This document shows positions 15,768 to 25,535 of a stretch of DNA of 38,075 nt, in pieces. The stretch's first letter is position 1. Every line of letters begins with the position of its first letter. The notes under the pieces are model-generated. The model had not been told where the DNA came from and did not search any database. It saw only the letters and a program-made list of their open reading frames with translations. This DNA comes from Nitrospinaceae bacterium (GTDB lineage Bacteria > Nitrospinota > Nitrospinia > Nitrospinales > VA-1). The translations under genes and the position numbers were made by a program. The stretch is taken from assembly GCA_029261595.1 (NCBI GenBank), contig JAJDAZ010000029.1:1-38075 (forward strand). Direction: 5' to 3'.

Positions 15768-15796
15768 TTGACATTGGGCCGGGTCGCAAGGATAAT
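15768..15796 (+). promoter_or_regulatory. Sigma-70 promoter of purA
   Basis: TTGACA (15768-15773), a 17-bp spacer, then GATAAT (15791-15796). The inverted repeat TTGGGC/GCCCAA (15774-15779 with 15797-15802) encloses the spacer and -10 and may be an operator. The predicted leader is about 115 bases. Confidence 0.65.
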
Positions 15797-15824
15797 GCCC
15801 AACTGGCTTGGCCGATTACCGTAA

Positions 15825-17204
<1,380 letters not shown>

Positions 17205-17372
17205 CCCAACTTTCAAGCAGTTGAGGACGAAAATCCTCCTCCCTTCCCGCTTTCATGTGCCTCACCTTCAAAAAACTCGAAATCTCCGGCGTGAATCTTA
17301 TATTATAATGAATGTATATTCCTGATTCAGGCAGGATAATTTTCTCTTTCAATTTAAGTTGTCTTTTTAACC

Positions 17373-19082
17373 ATGCTGACCATCACAATACTCATCGGGT
17401 CCATCCTGTTTTTTTACTTTGTCGGCTATAGGTATTACGCGGGCCGGTTGGACCGGGAAGTCATTCAGCCGGACGGCGGTCAGGTGACTCCTGCGGTTTC
17501 CCAGAATGACGGGGTGGATTACGTACCCAGCCAACCGTTTGTGTTGTTCGGCCATAATTTTGCCTCCATCGCCGGAGCCGGCCCGGTCATCGGTCCCATC
17601 ATCGCCATGCACTACTTCGGCTGGGGGCTGACGCTGTTCTGGATTCTGGTGGGGAATGTTTTTATCGGAGCGGTGCACGATTACATCACCCTGATGATTT
17701 CCGTACGCAACCGAGGCAGTTCCATCGCCGAGATCGCCGAAAGCTCGATGGGCATCCGCGCAAAATCGGTGTTTGCCATTTTTTTGGTGCTGGCTATGTT
17801 GCTGGTGGTGGCGGTGTTTGGCGTGGTCGCGGCCAAGACCCTAATCGCCCAGCCTGAGATGGTGTTTCCCACCTTCGCCATCATTCCCGTGTCCATGATT
17901 CTTGGATGGTTCATTTACAAAAAGAACTGCAACCTGATGATCGCCTCGCTGATTGCGGTGGCTGTGTTGATTCTGAATATTTATATTGGTTTCAAATTGC
18001 CGATCCCACTGCCGGAGGACGGGGTGTTGGGGTTTTCCCCGTTGATGTTCTGGTTTGTGATTTTAATGTTATATGCCGGAATCGCCTCGGTTTTACCGGT
18101 CCAGATTTTGCTTCAGCCGCGCGATTATCTTTCCACTTATGTGCTTTTTGGTTCCATGTCACTGGGAATCCTGGGTCTCTTGTGGGTGCATCCGGAGATC
18201 AACACGCCCGTGTTTCGGGGTGCGGTTTCCGACGTGCAGGGTCCGGTGTGGCCGATGCTGTTTGTGCTGGTGGCCTGCGGTGCGGTTTCCGGGTTTCATT
18301 CGCTGGTCGCGGGCGGCACGACCTCCAAACAACTGGCAACGGAAACGCACGGCAAACCGATCAGCTACGGTGGCATGCTGACCGAAGGCGTGGTCGCGGT
18401 GGTCACAGTTTTGCTGGTCGGTGGCGGACTTTACTGGGTCGCGCCCACGGGTGGCAACGTCGATATGGCGACTCTTGGGTTCCGCGAGACCCTGCAATCG
18501 GGCGGATGGATTCTGGCATTCGGCAACGGCTTCGGCAACGTGGTGCATCAGATGATGCCGATGCTGAGTTTCACTTTCGCCTCAATGATCGCGGTCCTGG
18601 CGCTCAACACCTTCGTCCTGACCACGCTGGATACGGCAGTGCGCATCACCCGATTTATCATTCAGGAGTCATTAGGCCGCAAAGCCCCCGTATTTCAGAA
18701 CAAATACATCGCCACGATCGCGGTGGTTTTTCTGGCTTATTTGATCGGCGCGACGGAAGGCTGGCAGAAAATATGGCCGATTTTCGGGGCAACCAATCAG
18801 CTCATTGCCGCAGTGGCCCTGATGGTCTGTTCCACCTACCTGATGGCGGCGGGAAAACCCACGAAATACACGCTTTATCCGGCGGTGTTCATGATCATCA
18901 CCACTATTGGCGCGTTGGCCTGGCAGGGTTATAAGTTCCTGACGGCTCCCGAGCCCAGTTATGTACTTGGGTTTACGGCGCTGGTTCTTATTGCTCTTGC
19001 GATATTTGTGGCCAGCGAAGGCATGCAGGCGTTGAAAGGGCGGCCTGCAAACGAGTTACAGCCAACACCTTCAGAAGCCTGA
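17373..19082 (+). CDS. cstA: CstA-family carbon-starvation transporter
   Basis: The 569-residue protein has about 16 hydrophobic segments. It contains CstA hallmarks such as FGHNFASIAGAGPVIGPIIA (about 61-80) near the N-terminus, VFIGAVHDY, and FHSLVAGGTTSKQLATE. Family members (CstA, BtsT) import peptides or pyruvate in carbon limitation. It is shorter than E. coli CstA (about 700 residues), as in many non-enteric lineages. The gene stands alone with a terminator at 19150-19167. The substrate here is not determined. Confidence 0.92.
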   Translation: MLTITILIGSILFFYFVGYRYYAGRLDREVIQPDGGQVTPAVSQNDGVDYVPSQPFVLFGHNFASIAGAGPVIGPIIAMHYFGWGLTLFWILVGNVFIGAVHDYITLMISVRNRGSSIAEIAESSMGIRAKSVFAIFLVLAMLLVVAVFGVVAAKTLIAQPEMVFPTFAIIPVSMILGWFIYKKNCNLMIASLIAVAVLILNIYIGFKLPIPLPEDGVLGFSPLMFWFVILMLYAGIASVLPVQILLQPRDYLSTYVLFGSMSLGILGLLWVHPEINTPVFRGAVSDVQGPVWPMLFVLVACGAVSGFHSLVAGGTTSKQLATETHGKPISYGGMLTEGVVAVVTVLLVGGGLYWVAPTGGNVDMATLGFRETLQSGGWILAFGNGFGNVVHQMMPMLSFTFASMIAVLALNTFVLTTLDTAVRITRFIIQESLGRKAPVFQNKYIATIAVVFLAYLIGATEGWQKIWPIFGATNQLIAAVALMVCSTYLMAAGKPTKYTLYPAVFMIITTIGALAWQGYKFLTAPEPSYVLGFTALVLIALAIFVASEGMQALKGRPANELQPTPSEA

Positions 19083-19089
19083 ACGGTTA

Positions 19090-19118
19090 TTGGCTTTTGA
19101 ATGGGAATAGATTATGAT
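19090..19118 (+). promoter_or_regulatory. Candidate promoter between cstA and nfu
   Basis: TTGGCT (19090-19095), 17-bp spacer, TATGAT (19113-19118). It lies upstream of the hairpin-T-run at 19150-19167, so transcripts from it would meet a terminator before the next gene. Both attenuation and chance are possible. Confidence 0.3.
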
Positions 19119-19149
19119 GGTGGCATCTTTTCAGCCACAGGTTTAATCC

Positions 19150-19167
19150 GGCTCTTGAGCCTTTTTT
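19150..19167 (+). terminator. Terminator after cstA
   Basis: GGCTCTTGAGCC (19150-19161) forms a compact hairpin directly followed by six T residues. It lies 25 bp before the next gene's start codon. Confidence 0.65.
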
Positions 19168-19191
19168 AAAATTGATTAAGGATTTTTTTTC

Positions 19192-19866
19192 ATGAAGCTC
19201 AGTGAAATTCTGGCGGCGCGGGAAAAAGCCAAGGAAAAAACAGCACAACAAAGTTTGAGTTCTCCCACAGCGGTTGCTCCGAGACCTGCATCCACCAAAT
19301 CGGCTTTAAAAGTGGTGCGCACACGGGAGACTCCCAATGACGACGCTCTGCAATATGTATTGAACGCTCAGATTCTTGGCCATGGCAATAAATCTTATGC
19401 GTCTAAATCCGATTGTGAAGGCGATCCGATGGGCCAGGCTCTGTTCGAGAGGCGCGGCGTGAAAAACGTTTATGTCATGGAAAATTTTGTGACTGTGACC
19501 AAAGACCCGGCTATCGACTGGAACCCGCTCAAAGATCAGATATGGAAAACCATCGATAAGACCGTGACCATCTACCAAACCGCAGACAAAGCCGCGCTGG
19601 CGAAAATCGATGTGACCAATTTTTCTGCCTTACCTAAGGAAGATCAGTTGAAAGCCATTGAAATGGTTTTAGACCGGTCGATCCGTGCCAACCTGGCACG
19701 CGACGGCGGCGGAGTGGAAGTCAAGGGTTTTGAAGATAATGTGGTCCTGATCGAGTATCACGGGGCGTGCGGAAGTTGCGCCACCTCCAGCACAGGAACC
19801 CTGCAATTCATCCAGGGTCAGCTCAAGCAACAGCTCCATCCCGACTTAAAAGTCAAACCGGTTTAA
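19192..19866 (+). CDS. Nfu/NifU-type iron-sulfur cluster carrier
   Basis: The 224-residue protein has a low-complexity N-terminus (1-45), an Nfu N-terminal domain (about 55-130) and a NifU C-terminal domain (about 153-222). The latter has the cluster-binding pair Cys193-G-S-Cys196. It probably takes a 4Fe-4S cluster from a scaffold and delivers it to client enzymes; several Fe-S proteins (SdhB, IspH, two UDG-type proteins) occur in this window. The full Nfu domain pair matches mitochondrial-type Nfu1. AAGGA (19178-19182) precedes the start. No isc or suf genes are adjacent. Confidence 0.88.
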   Translation: MKLSEILAAREKAKEKTAQQSLSSPTAVAPRPASTKSALKVVRTRETPNDDALQYVLNAQILGHGNKSYASKSDCEGDPMGQALFERRGVKNVYVMENFVTVTKDPAIDWNPLKDQIWKTIDKTVTIYQTADKAALAKIDVTNFSALPKEDQLKAIEMVLDRSIRANLARDGGGVEVKGFEDNVVLIEYHGACGSCATSSTGTLQFIQGQLKQQLHPDLKVKPV

Positions 19867-19917
19867 CCCCGTTACACGGGGAGGAAAAGCCTGCTACGCA
19901 GTGAGCTGACGTTCGCT

Positions 19918-19945
19918 TTACCCCTACGGGGCATGAAGGCAAAGG
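19918..19945 (+). repeat. Dispersed repeat copy A (TTACCCCTACGGGGCATGAA...)
   Basis: The copy is related to 20062-20089 in the same orientation and to 24705-24726 in inverted orientation. It contains the CCCCTACGGGG hairpin. Confidence 0.6.
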
Positions 19946-20061
19946 TCGAATATCACATGCTCACGAGTTCCGAAAAGCCATAAATCCATAGAACGTAAAT
20001 CTCGTCTTCGCGAGCCGCTATCAGCGGCGTGGCGATCCAGGGGTTTCCAGAGATTCTGGAT

Positions 20062-20089
20062 TTACCCCTTCGTGGCACGAAAGCTAAGG
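20062..20089 (+). repeat. Dispersed repeat copy B
   Basis: TTACCCCTTCGTGGCACGAA, similar to copy A (19918) with several substitutions, followed by a GCTAAGG that matches GCAAAGG of copy A. Confidence 0.5.
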
Positions 20090-20263
20090 AATAATATAAC
20101 GGCTTTGTCGCTAACGCTCCTCGCAAAGACGGGTATGCAAAGGTCTAGGCGGTGAAGAGGGTTTTATCCTGTCCATCCCGTCAAATCCCCTGATTTTTTA
20201 GTAAACATTCATATTTTCAATATGTTATGATTCAAATAACCTCTAAAAAGGAAGAACTGTTTC

Positions 20264-21553
20264 ATGGCATTTTCAGGGAAATTTCGCGCCCTTGTTTGGC
20301 TATTGGTCATTTCAGCCATTCTGATCTGGCTGGCCGGTGGCGACAAACTGCCGCTGGTTTCCAAATTGATGAAGGGCGAAAAGAAAGAACCTCTGAAAGC
20401 CGAAAGCTTTAAGTTCACCGAAGTGTCCCGCAAAGACATTCACCAGAAAGTGCTGGCAACGGGAACGGTGAGCCTCAAAACCGGGGCTGAAGTGAAAATC
20501 GGCGCCAGGATTTCCGGCCAGTTGGAAAAATTGTTGGTCAAAATCGGAGACAAGGTCAAGGCCGGGGATTTGATCGCGGTGATCGAACACGAAGACCTGC
20601 TGGCCCGCGTGTCCCGATTCGAGGCAGATTTGCAGGCGGAGGAGGCCAAGCTGGGAAAAATTCAGTCGGAGGGTCCACTCGAAATCAGAAAAGATAAGGC
20701 GACTCTTGAGGAACTGAGTATTCAGCTTCTATTGACTGAAAAAACCCTGAAACGCAACCTGGAACTCAGCCAAAAGGGGTTTGTTTCTGCGTCGGCGGTG
20801 GATGAGGCGGAAGAAAAAGTTGAGGTTCTAAAAGCAAAAACCAAACTGGCCGAGGAAGAATTGAACCTTCAGGAAGCGAAACTGGATAACGACATCCGGC
20901 TGGCTGAGGCGGGTGTCGCAAAAGCCGAGGCCAATTTGAGAGAGGAGAAGACATCGCTTTCATACGCCGATATCACCGCCACCATCGATGGCGTGGTCGC
21001 GTTCGTCTCCACCCAGGAAGGGGAGACGGTCGTGGCGAGCCTGAACGCCCCGACCTTTGTGACGCTCATTGATACCTCCAAAATGGAAGTGACTGTTTTT
21101 GTGGACGAGACCGATATTGGCCGGGTGAAAACCGGTGACAAGGCCGTGTTTACTGTAGACGCCTATTCGGATAAGTTTTTTAATGGCATCGTACGGGAAA
21201 TTCATCCTAAAGCAGTTATCAAGGACAACGTGGTCAACTACGAAGTGATCCTTGAAATCGATCCAAAAAATATTCCTTATCTAAGGCCGGAAATGACGGC
21301 CAACGTGGTGGTCACCACGGACACCCGGAAAAATGTCCTGGCCATCCCCAAGGAAGCGGTGAAAAAGAAGGGCAAGGAGTCGTTTGCCATCGTGAAAATG
21401 AACAGCAAGCTCATCGAAGAACCCATTGCCGTTGGATGGCGGGATGGCGGTTTTATCGAGGTGGTGACTGGTTTGAAAGAAAAAGACCAAGTGGGCATTC
21501 CCTTAAAATCCAAGAGCGGTAAACGTGGCGGCAAGAGGCCGAGACGAAGATGA
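20264..21553 (+). CDS. MacA-like periplasmic adaptor (membrane-fusion protein)
   Basis: The 429-residue protein has an N-terminal membrane anchor (about 9-26). After it come a first lipoyl half (about 65-105), a long coiled-coil hairpin (about 115-235), a second lipoyl half (about 240-275), and beta-barrel and membrane-proximal domains (about 275-420). A basic tail (KSGKRGGKRPRRR) ends it. This is the HlyD/MacA layout of adaptors that link an inner-membrane ABC transporter to an outer-membrane channel. AAGGAAG (20248-20254) precedes the ATG. Its stop overlaps the ATPase start (ATGA). No TolC gene is present in the window. Confidence 0.9.
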   Translation: MAFSGKFRALVWLLVISAILIWLAGGDKLPLVSKLMKGEKKEPLKAESFKFTEVSRKDIHQKVLATGTVSLKTGAEVKIGARISGQLEKLLVKIGDKVKAGDLIAVIEHEDLLARVSRFEADLQAEEAKLGKIQSEGPLEIRKDKATLEELSIQLLLTEKTLKRNLELSQKGFVSASAVDEAEEKVEVLKAKTKLAEEELNLQEAKLDNDIRLAEAGVAKAEANLREEKTSLSYADITATIDGVVAFVSTQEGETVVASLNAPTFVTLIDTSKMEVTVFVDETDIGRVKTGDKAVFTVDAYSDKFFNGIVREIHPKAVIKDNVVNYEVILEIDPKNIPYLRPEMTANVVVTTDTRKNVLAIPKEAVKKKGKESFAIVKMNSKLIEEPIAVGWRDGGFIEVVTGLKEKDQVGIPLKSKSGKRGGKRPRRR

Positions 21554-22278
21554 GCCTGATCGAATTGCGTTCCATCGGTAAAACCTACCAGAGCGCGGGC
21601 CTCGACGTTGAAGTGCTGAAAAACGTTTCTTTGCGTATCAAGGAAGGCGAGTATGTCAGCATCATCGGCCCCTCCGGTGCAGGAAAAAGCACCTTGATGA
21701 CCATCATGGGTTGTCTCGGATTGCCATCGCAAGGAATTTATATCCTGGATGGGGAGGAAGTGGGGCAAGTCAGCGACCGGGAGTTGTCGCGTATCCGCAA
21801 CGAAAAAATCGGTTTCGTGTTTCAGGCGTTTCATCTTTTGCCGGGCGTCACAGCCATTGATAACGTCATGATGCCTCTGCTTTATTCGGACAAAGTGCCT
21901 AAGGACGCGAAACAAAGAGCCCAGGCAGTGCTTGAAAAAGTGATGCTGGGCCATCGGTTGACCCACACTCCAGGCCAACTTTCAGGGGGCGAGCAACAAC
22001 GAGTGACTATCGCCCGGTCCCTGATCAACAACCCTAAAATATTATTGGCGGATGAGCCCACGGGAAACCTGGATTCAAAAAACGGTGTGGAAATCATGAA
22101 AACCTTTGACCGGCTGAACCAGGAAGGAACGACCATCATCCTGATCACCCACGATCAGGAAGTGGCCCTTCACGCGCAAAGAATCCTCACCATAAAAGAC
22201 GGGCAAATCGAATCGGATCAATGGAATGAGAATTTTCAGAAATCTCAGGCAGGCCCTGCGCGGAGTGGCGTTGAATAA
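21550..22278 (+). CDS. ABC transporter ATPase, MacB/LolD type
   Basis: The 242-residue nucleotide-binding subunit has Walker A GPSGAGKST (about 39-47), signature LSGGEQQRV (about 144-152), Walker B LLADEPTGNLD (about 165-175) and the switch His in ITHD (about 199). It lacks a membrane domain, so unlike E. coli MacB the ATPase is separate from the permeases. It overlaps the adaptor gene by 4 bp and the first permease gene by 53 bp, suggesting tightly coupled translation. The likely role is export of a peptide, antibiotic or lipidic substrate. Confidence 0.94.
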   Translation: MSLIELRSIGKTYQSAGLDVEVLKNVSLRIKEGEYVSIIGPSGAGKSTLMTIMGCLGLPSQGIYILDGEEVGQVSDRELSRIRNEKIGFVFQAFHLLPGVTAIDNVMMPLLYSDKVPKDAKQRAQAVLEKVMLGHRLTHTPGQLSGGEQQRVTIARSLINNPKILLADEPTGNLDSKNGVEIMKTFDRLNQEGTTIILITHDQEVALHAQRILTIKDGQIESDQWNENFQKSQAGPARSGVE

Positions 22279-23434
22279 AGCCAACACCTTTCTGATGACG
22301 CTGGGAATCATTGTCGGTATCGGCTCCTTGACGGTGATTGTCGCGATCGGCGAAGGCACCAAGGCGAAAGTTCTCGATCGGATTTCCAGCCTGGGATTTG
22401 GTCCTGATTCCTTTTCGGTTTATGCCGGTTCGGGCCGATTGTTTTTCGCCCGGTCGGGAGCGACCACCAGCCTCAGCCTGCAAGACGTAGACGACATTCG
22501 CGCCCTGCCGACCGTCCGTCTGGTGATTCCCCGACAGAGGAAACGATCGCGGGTCATTTACAAAAAGGAATTCACCGCCACCCGGGTTTATGGAGTGACT
22601 CCGGAATGGCAGATCGCACGGGACTGGGATATGACGGATGGCGCCTTCTTCACCGATCAGGATATGGAGCGCAAACGACGGGTGATTGTTCTGGGCTCCA
22701 CACCGGCAAAAAAATTATTTGGTGATCAGGACCCCATTGGAAAGATGGTCCGGGTGGGCGATGTTTTTTTTCAGGTGATCGGGCTCCTGGAAGAGAAAGG
22801 CCTGACGGAAAGCGGTTACGATCCCGATGACCGGAGTTTGATTCCTCTGACAACGTCCATTTCCCGTTTGACTCACCAGACCTATCTGCACAGTGCAAAA
22901 GTCATGGCTCTTGATCCCTCTCTGGTGGAAAAGACGATGGAGGACGTCCGCCTGATTCTCCGGGAGAATCACAACCTGTCCCCTCTGGCGGACGATGATT
23001 TTCGCTACATCACACCCGAAGGCATCATGCAATGGGTCACCGAATCGTCGCAGGCGTTAAACCGGATGCTGGTTCTCATATCGACCGTTTCTCTGCTGGT
23101 CGGCGGCATCGTTATCATGAACATTCTACTGGTTTCCATCCGCGAACGCGTTCGTGAAATTGGAATACGCCGTTGCTTTGGCGCCAGACGATCGGACATC
23201 ACGCAACAGTTTTTATTTGAATCTATATTTGTCGCTATATTGGGCGGGATTCTGGGGACGGCCATTGGGCTGGCTGTTGCCATAATTTTTCAACGCTTCG
23301 ATATTCTTCCAACGAAAATTACCTGGGAACCCTTTGCGTTGGCATTCGCGTTTTCAACTGTCATTGGCCTGGTGTTCGGGATTCAGCCGGCCAGAAAAGC
23401 CGCCATGCTCAGCCCGGAGGAGTCGCTCCGATGA
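22226..23434 (+). CDS. MacB-type ABC transporter permease 1
   Basis: The 402-residue protein has an N-terminal membrane helix (about 20-42), a large periplasmic MacB-PCD domain (about 43-270) and three C-terminal helices (FtsX domain, about 280-400). The typical VRLVIRExH loop is followed by REIGIRRCFGAR. It begins inside the ATPase gene (53-bp overlap in another frame). Together with the next gene it probably makes a heterodimeric permease. Confidence 0.92.
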   Translation: MRIFRNLRQALRGVALNKANTFLMTLGIIVGIGSLTVIVAIGEGTKAKVLDRISSLGFGPDSFSVYAGSGRLFFARSGATTSLSLQDVDDIRALPTVRLVIPRQRKRSRVIYKKEFTATRVYGVTPEWQIARDWDMTDGAFFTDQDMERKRRVIVLGSTPAKKLFGDQDPIGKMVRVGDVFFQVIGLLEEKGLTESGYDPDDRSLIPLTTSISRLTHQTYLHSAKVMALDPSLVEKTMEDVRLILRENHNLSPLADDDFRYITPEGIMQWVTESSQALNRMLVLISTVSLLVGGIVIMNILLVSIRERVREIGIRRCFGARRSDITQQFLFESIFVAILGGILGTAIGLAVAIIFQRFDILPTKITWEPFALAFAFSTVIGLVFGIQPARKAAMLSPEESLR

Positions 23435-23462
23435 TTATAGCCAAGATGGGTGAAGGCGAAAA

Positions 23463-24683
23463 ATGAAAATCAAACCTTCTCTGAAAATCGCCTGGATCTC
23501 CCTCAAGACCCATAAAACCCGAACGTTTCTGGCTTCATTGGGCATTATGATCGGAATCGCCGCGGTCATCATCATGGTGGCGATCGGCAAGGGTTCTCAG
23601 GCGGAGGTGATGGAAGTGATCGCGGGCATGGGTGAAAACCTGATAACGATCAACGCCGGTGAAATGAAGCGCCGGGGCGGGCGATTGCGGTTGACGGGAA
23701 ATGTGACGACATTGACCCCCAGGGACGCGCAAAAACTTTTGCAGGACGTGGATGATCTGGAAAAAGTCGCACCCTTTGAGTCCCGGTCCATGAAAGTGAA
23801 GTATGGGACCTTCACGGCGGAGACACCGGTTTCCGGGTCCACCCAGGATTATTTGTCGATTCGAGGGTACGAGGTTGGCCAGGGGGATTTTTTCACCGAA
23901 AGGGACTTGCAACTCAGCAAGCGGGTCGCGGTGATCGGCAAAACCACGGTGGAAAATATTTTTGGCGAAGAAGACCCGTTGGGAAAAACCATCCGTATCA
24001 ATGCGGTTCCGTTTGAGGTCATCGGAGTGTTCGCACCGAAAGGTTTGGACACGGACGGACAGGATCAGGACGATATTCTGCTGATTCCCTTGACGACCTT
24101 ACTGCGTCGAATTATCAATCAAACATTTGTTTCCACTATTTATGCCAAAGCGGTTTCAAAGCAAAAGATGGACTCGGCTATTACAAACATCCGGGATGCT
24201 TTGAGAGAACGCCATCGACTCCGCGATGAGGCCAGCGATGACTTCACCATCATCAGCCAGTTGGACATAGAAGATATAAAACTGGAAACCACGGAATTGT
24301 TCACTAAGCTGATCGTGAGCATCGCCTCAATTTCATTGCTGGTGGGGGGCATCGGCATTTTGGCGGTGATGCTGATCTCCGTCAAGGAGCGGACGCGGGA
24401 AATCGGCATCCGCCGTGCGGTGGGTGCCGCCAAAGGGGACATCATCCAGCAGTTTTTATTGGAGTCGGCAGTGATTGGGGTTTTAGGGGGTGCCATAGGC
24501 GTCGGCATCGGCGTCGCCATCACCGTGGGAGTGAGCCACTGGGGGCCCTGGTCGCTGATTCTGGATGGGAAGGCGATTATTCTGGCCTCAGCGGTTTGTG
24601 TGGGGATCGCTTTAGTGTTCGGAATCTTCCCGGCGATCAAAGCGTCCCGTCTGGACCCGATGGTCGCTCTGACCGTGGAGTGA
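23463..24683 (+). CDS. MacB-type ABC transporter permease 2
   Basis: The 406-residue protein has the same layout as the upstream permease: an N-terminal helix (about 22-44), a periplasmic domain (about 45-280) and FtsX helices (about 285-400) with TREIGIRRAVGAAKGDI. It is clearly diverged from permease 1, so this is an old duplication. It starts 28 bp after permease 1 and ends the operon. A bidirectional terminator follows. Confidence 0.92.
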   Translation: MKIKPSLKIAWISLKTHKTRTFLASLGIMIGIAAVIIMVAIGKGSQAEVMEVIAGMGENLITINAGEMKRRGGRLRLTGNVTTLTPRDAQKLLQDVDDLEKVAPFESRSMKVKYGTFTAETPVSGSTQDYLSIRGYEVGQGDFFTERDLQLSKRVAVIGKTTVENIFGEEDPLGKTIRINAVPFEVIGVFAPKGLDTDGQDQDDILLIPLTTLLRRIINQTFVSTIYAKAVSKQKMDSAITNIRDALRERHRLRDEASDDFTIISQLDIEDIKLETTELFTKLIVSIASISLLVGGIGILAVMLISVKERTREIGIRRAVGAAKGDIIQQFLLESAVIGVLGGAIGVGIGVAITVGVSHWGPWSLILDGKAIILASAVCVGIALVFGIFPAIKASRLDPMVALTVE

Positions 24684-24704
24684 CCCGCTACGCGGTGGGA
24701 AAAA

Positions 24705-24726
24705 CTTCATGCCCCGAAGGGGTAGG
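24705..24726 (-). repeat. Dispersed repeat copy C (inverted)
   Basis: The reverse complement reads CCTACCCCTTCGGGGCATGAAG, matching copy A at 19918 almost base for base. It lies 21 bp after the operon stop, so copies A/B and C bracket the efflux operon in opposite orientation. Just before it is the CCGC-TAC-GCGG hairpin (about 24684-24694), like that at 19892. Confidence 0.6.
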
Positions 24727-24790
24727 AGGGGTGCACGAGCCCCTGAGAATATAGGGAAACAATGGAGTGACCTGGGAGACCAAAGACACA

Positions 24791-24828
24791 AAAAAAGGCC
24801 GCCCCGGTTTCCCGGAACGGCCTTTTTT
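24791..24828. terminator. Bidirectional rho-independent terminator
   Basis: AAAAAAGGCCG (24791-24801) pairs with CGGCCTTTTTT at the other end, with an inner CCGG/CCGG pair. It serves the efflux operon (plus) and the convergent small membrane gene (minus). Confidence 0.9.
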
Positions 24829-24846
24829 CTAGTATCTTTAATTTAA

Positions 24847-25311
24847 CTAGAAACCGAAGCCCCCGTGGTTGGCCGCAACCATACAGGCCAGCATGGGCAA
24901 GGAGAGCCAGGCGTTGGTCCGGCTGGCCAGGAAAGCTTTGCGCTTTGCGCCTGCCAGTGCGTCACCCTCTAACGCTCCTGCAATAATCTTTTTCTGGTTG
25001 GGCCAGATAATGAACCAGACATTTCCCGCCATGATGATGCCTAAAAGCATGCCGATCATGATTGCTGAACTGGGAATGCCTTCAACGGTTCCTCTTCCCG
25101 CCATGTAATAAGCAATGCCGGTGATGACAGTCAGCAATGCCGAGTGCCTGAATAGGAAAAGCGCCTTCGGAAGAATGATCTGGGTGTAGGGTTTGGCCGC
25201 CCCGGCTTCTGTCATTTTGGGCATGGACTGCACCTGAACCAGATTGAAAAAATACAGCAGGCCGATCCATAAAATCCCAACTAAAACGTGAAGAAATTCG
25301 TATACCCACAT
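24847..25311 (-). CDS. Urate-oxidase-N-terminal-domain (PuuD-like) membrane protein
   Basis: The 154-residue protein has about four membrane helices (about 5-22, 52-70, 82-105, 135-150). The MWVYEFLHVLVGILWIGLLYFFN start with His8 and the NVWFIIWPNQKK segment resemble the membrane domain of PuuD-type urate hydroxylases. PuuD proteins carry an additional cytochrome c domain; it is absent here, so urate oxidation cannot be assumed. It may be a stand-alone heme- or quinone-linked membrane protein. It has its own upstream gap of 224 bp and a terminator, so probably monocistronic. Confidence 0.65.
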   Translation of the reverse strand: MWVYEFLHVLVGILWIGLLYFFNLVQVQSMPKMTEAGAAKPYTQIILPKALFLFRHSALLTVITGIAYYMAGRGTVEGIPSSAIMIGMLLGIIMAGNVWFIIWPNQKKIIAGALEGDALAGAKRKAFLASRTNAWLSLPMLACMVAANHGGFGF

Positions 25312-25535
25312 AATAACTTTACCTATCCCTTTCTTGTTCTTTAAAAATAATAATCACAGTTTTAAACCGTGATGGAATTAACGCAGTCGTGGTTAAACTC
25401 ATACAGCAATAAAAATTTGATGATTTTTATTTAGCATGGATTCAACTTTTATTCGATTTTGGGCATTTTAGTTTAATTTTCTCCAAGAGGCCAATTTAAA
25501 TAAATAGTCGATATCAATATTTTCGAAATACGGCG

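Larger units (their letters stand above)
19867..20263. other. 397-bp gene-free block of hairpin repeats
   Basis: It contains small hairpins CTGC-TAC-GCAG (about 19892-19902), GCCGCT-ATC-AGCGGC (about 20013-20028) and CCAGA-GAT-TCTGG (about 20047-20060). There are two direct copies of an approximately 28-bp repeat (19918-19945, 20062-20089). GC-rich segments resemble the CGTCTTTGCGAGGAGCG type of dispersed repeat, on both strands (about 20003-20020 and 20114-20132). No coding frame with normal composition is seen. The end holds the ribosome-binding site of the efflux operon (AAGGAAG). Confidence 0.55.

Noticed and set aside
17223..17238. GAGGA/TCCTC hairpin after purA
   Set aside because: 5-bp stem with no T-run; too weak to call a terminator.
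17906..18934. 342-codon plus-strand frame inside cstA
   Set aside because: Different frame within a well-supported membrane-protein gene; Gly/Arg/His-rich composition typical of a GC-driven shadow.
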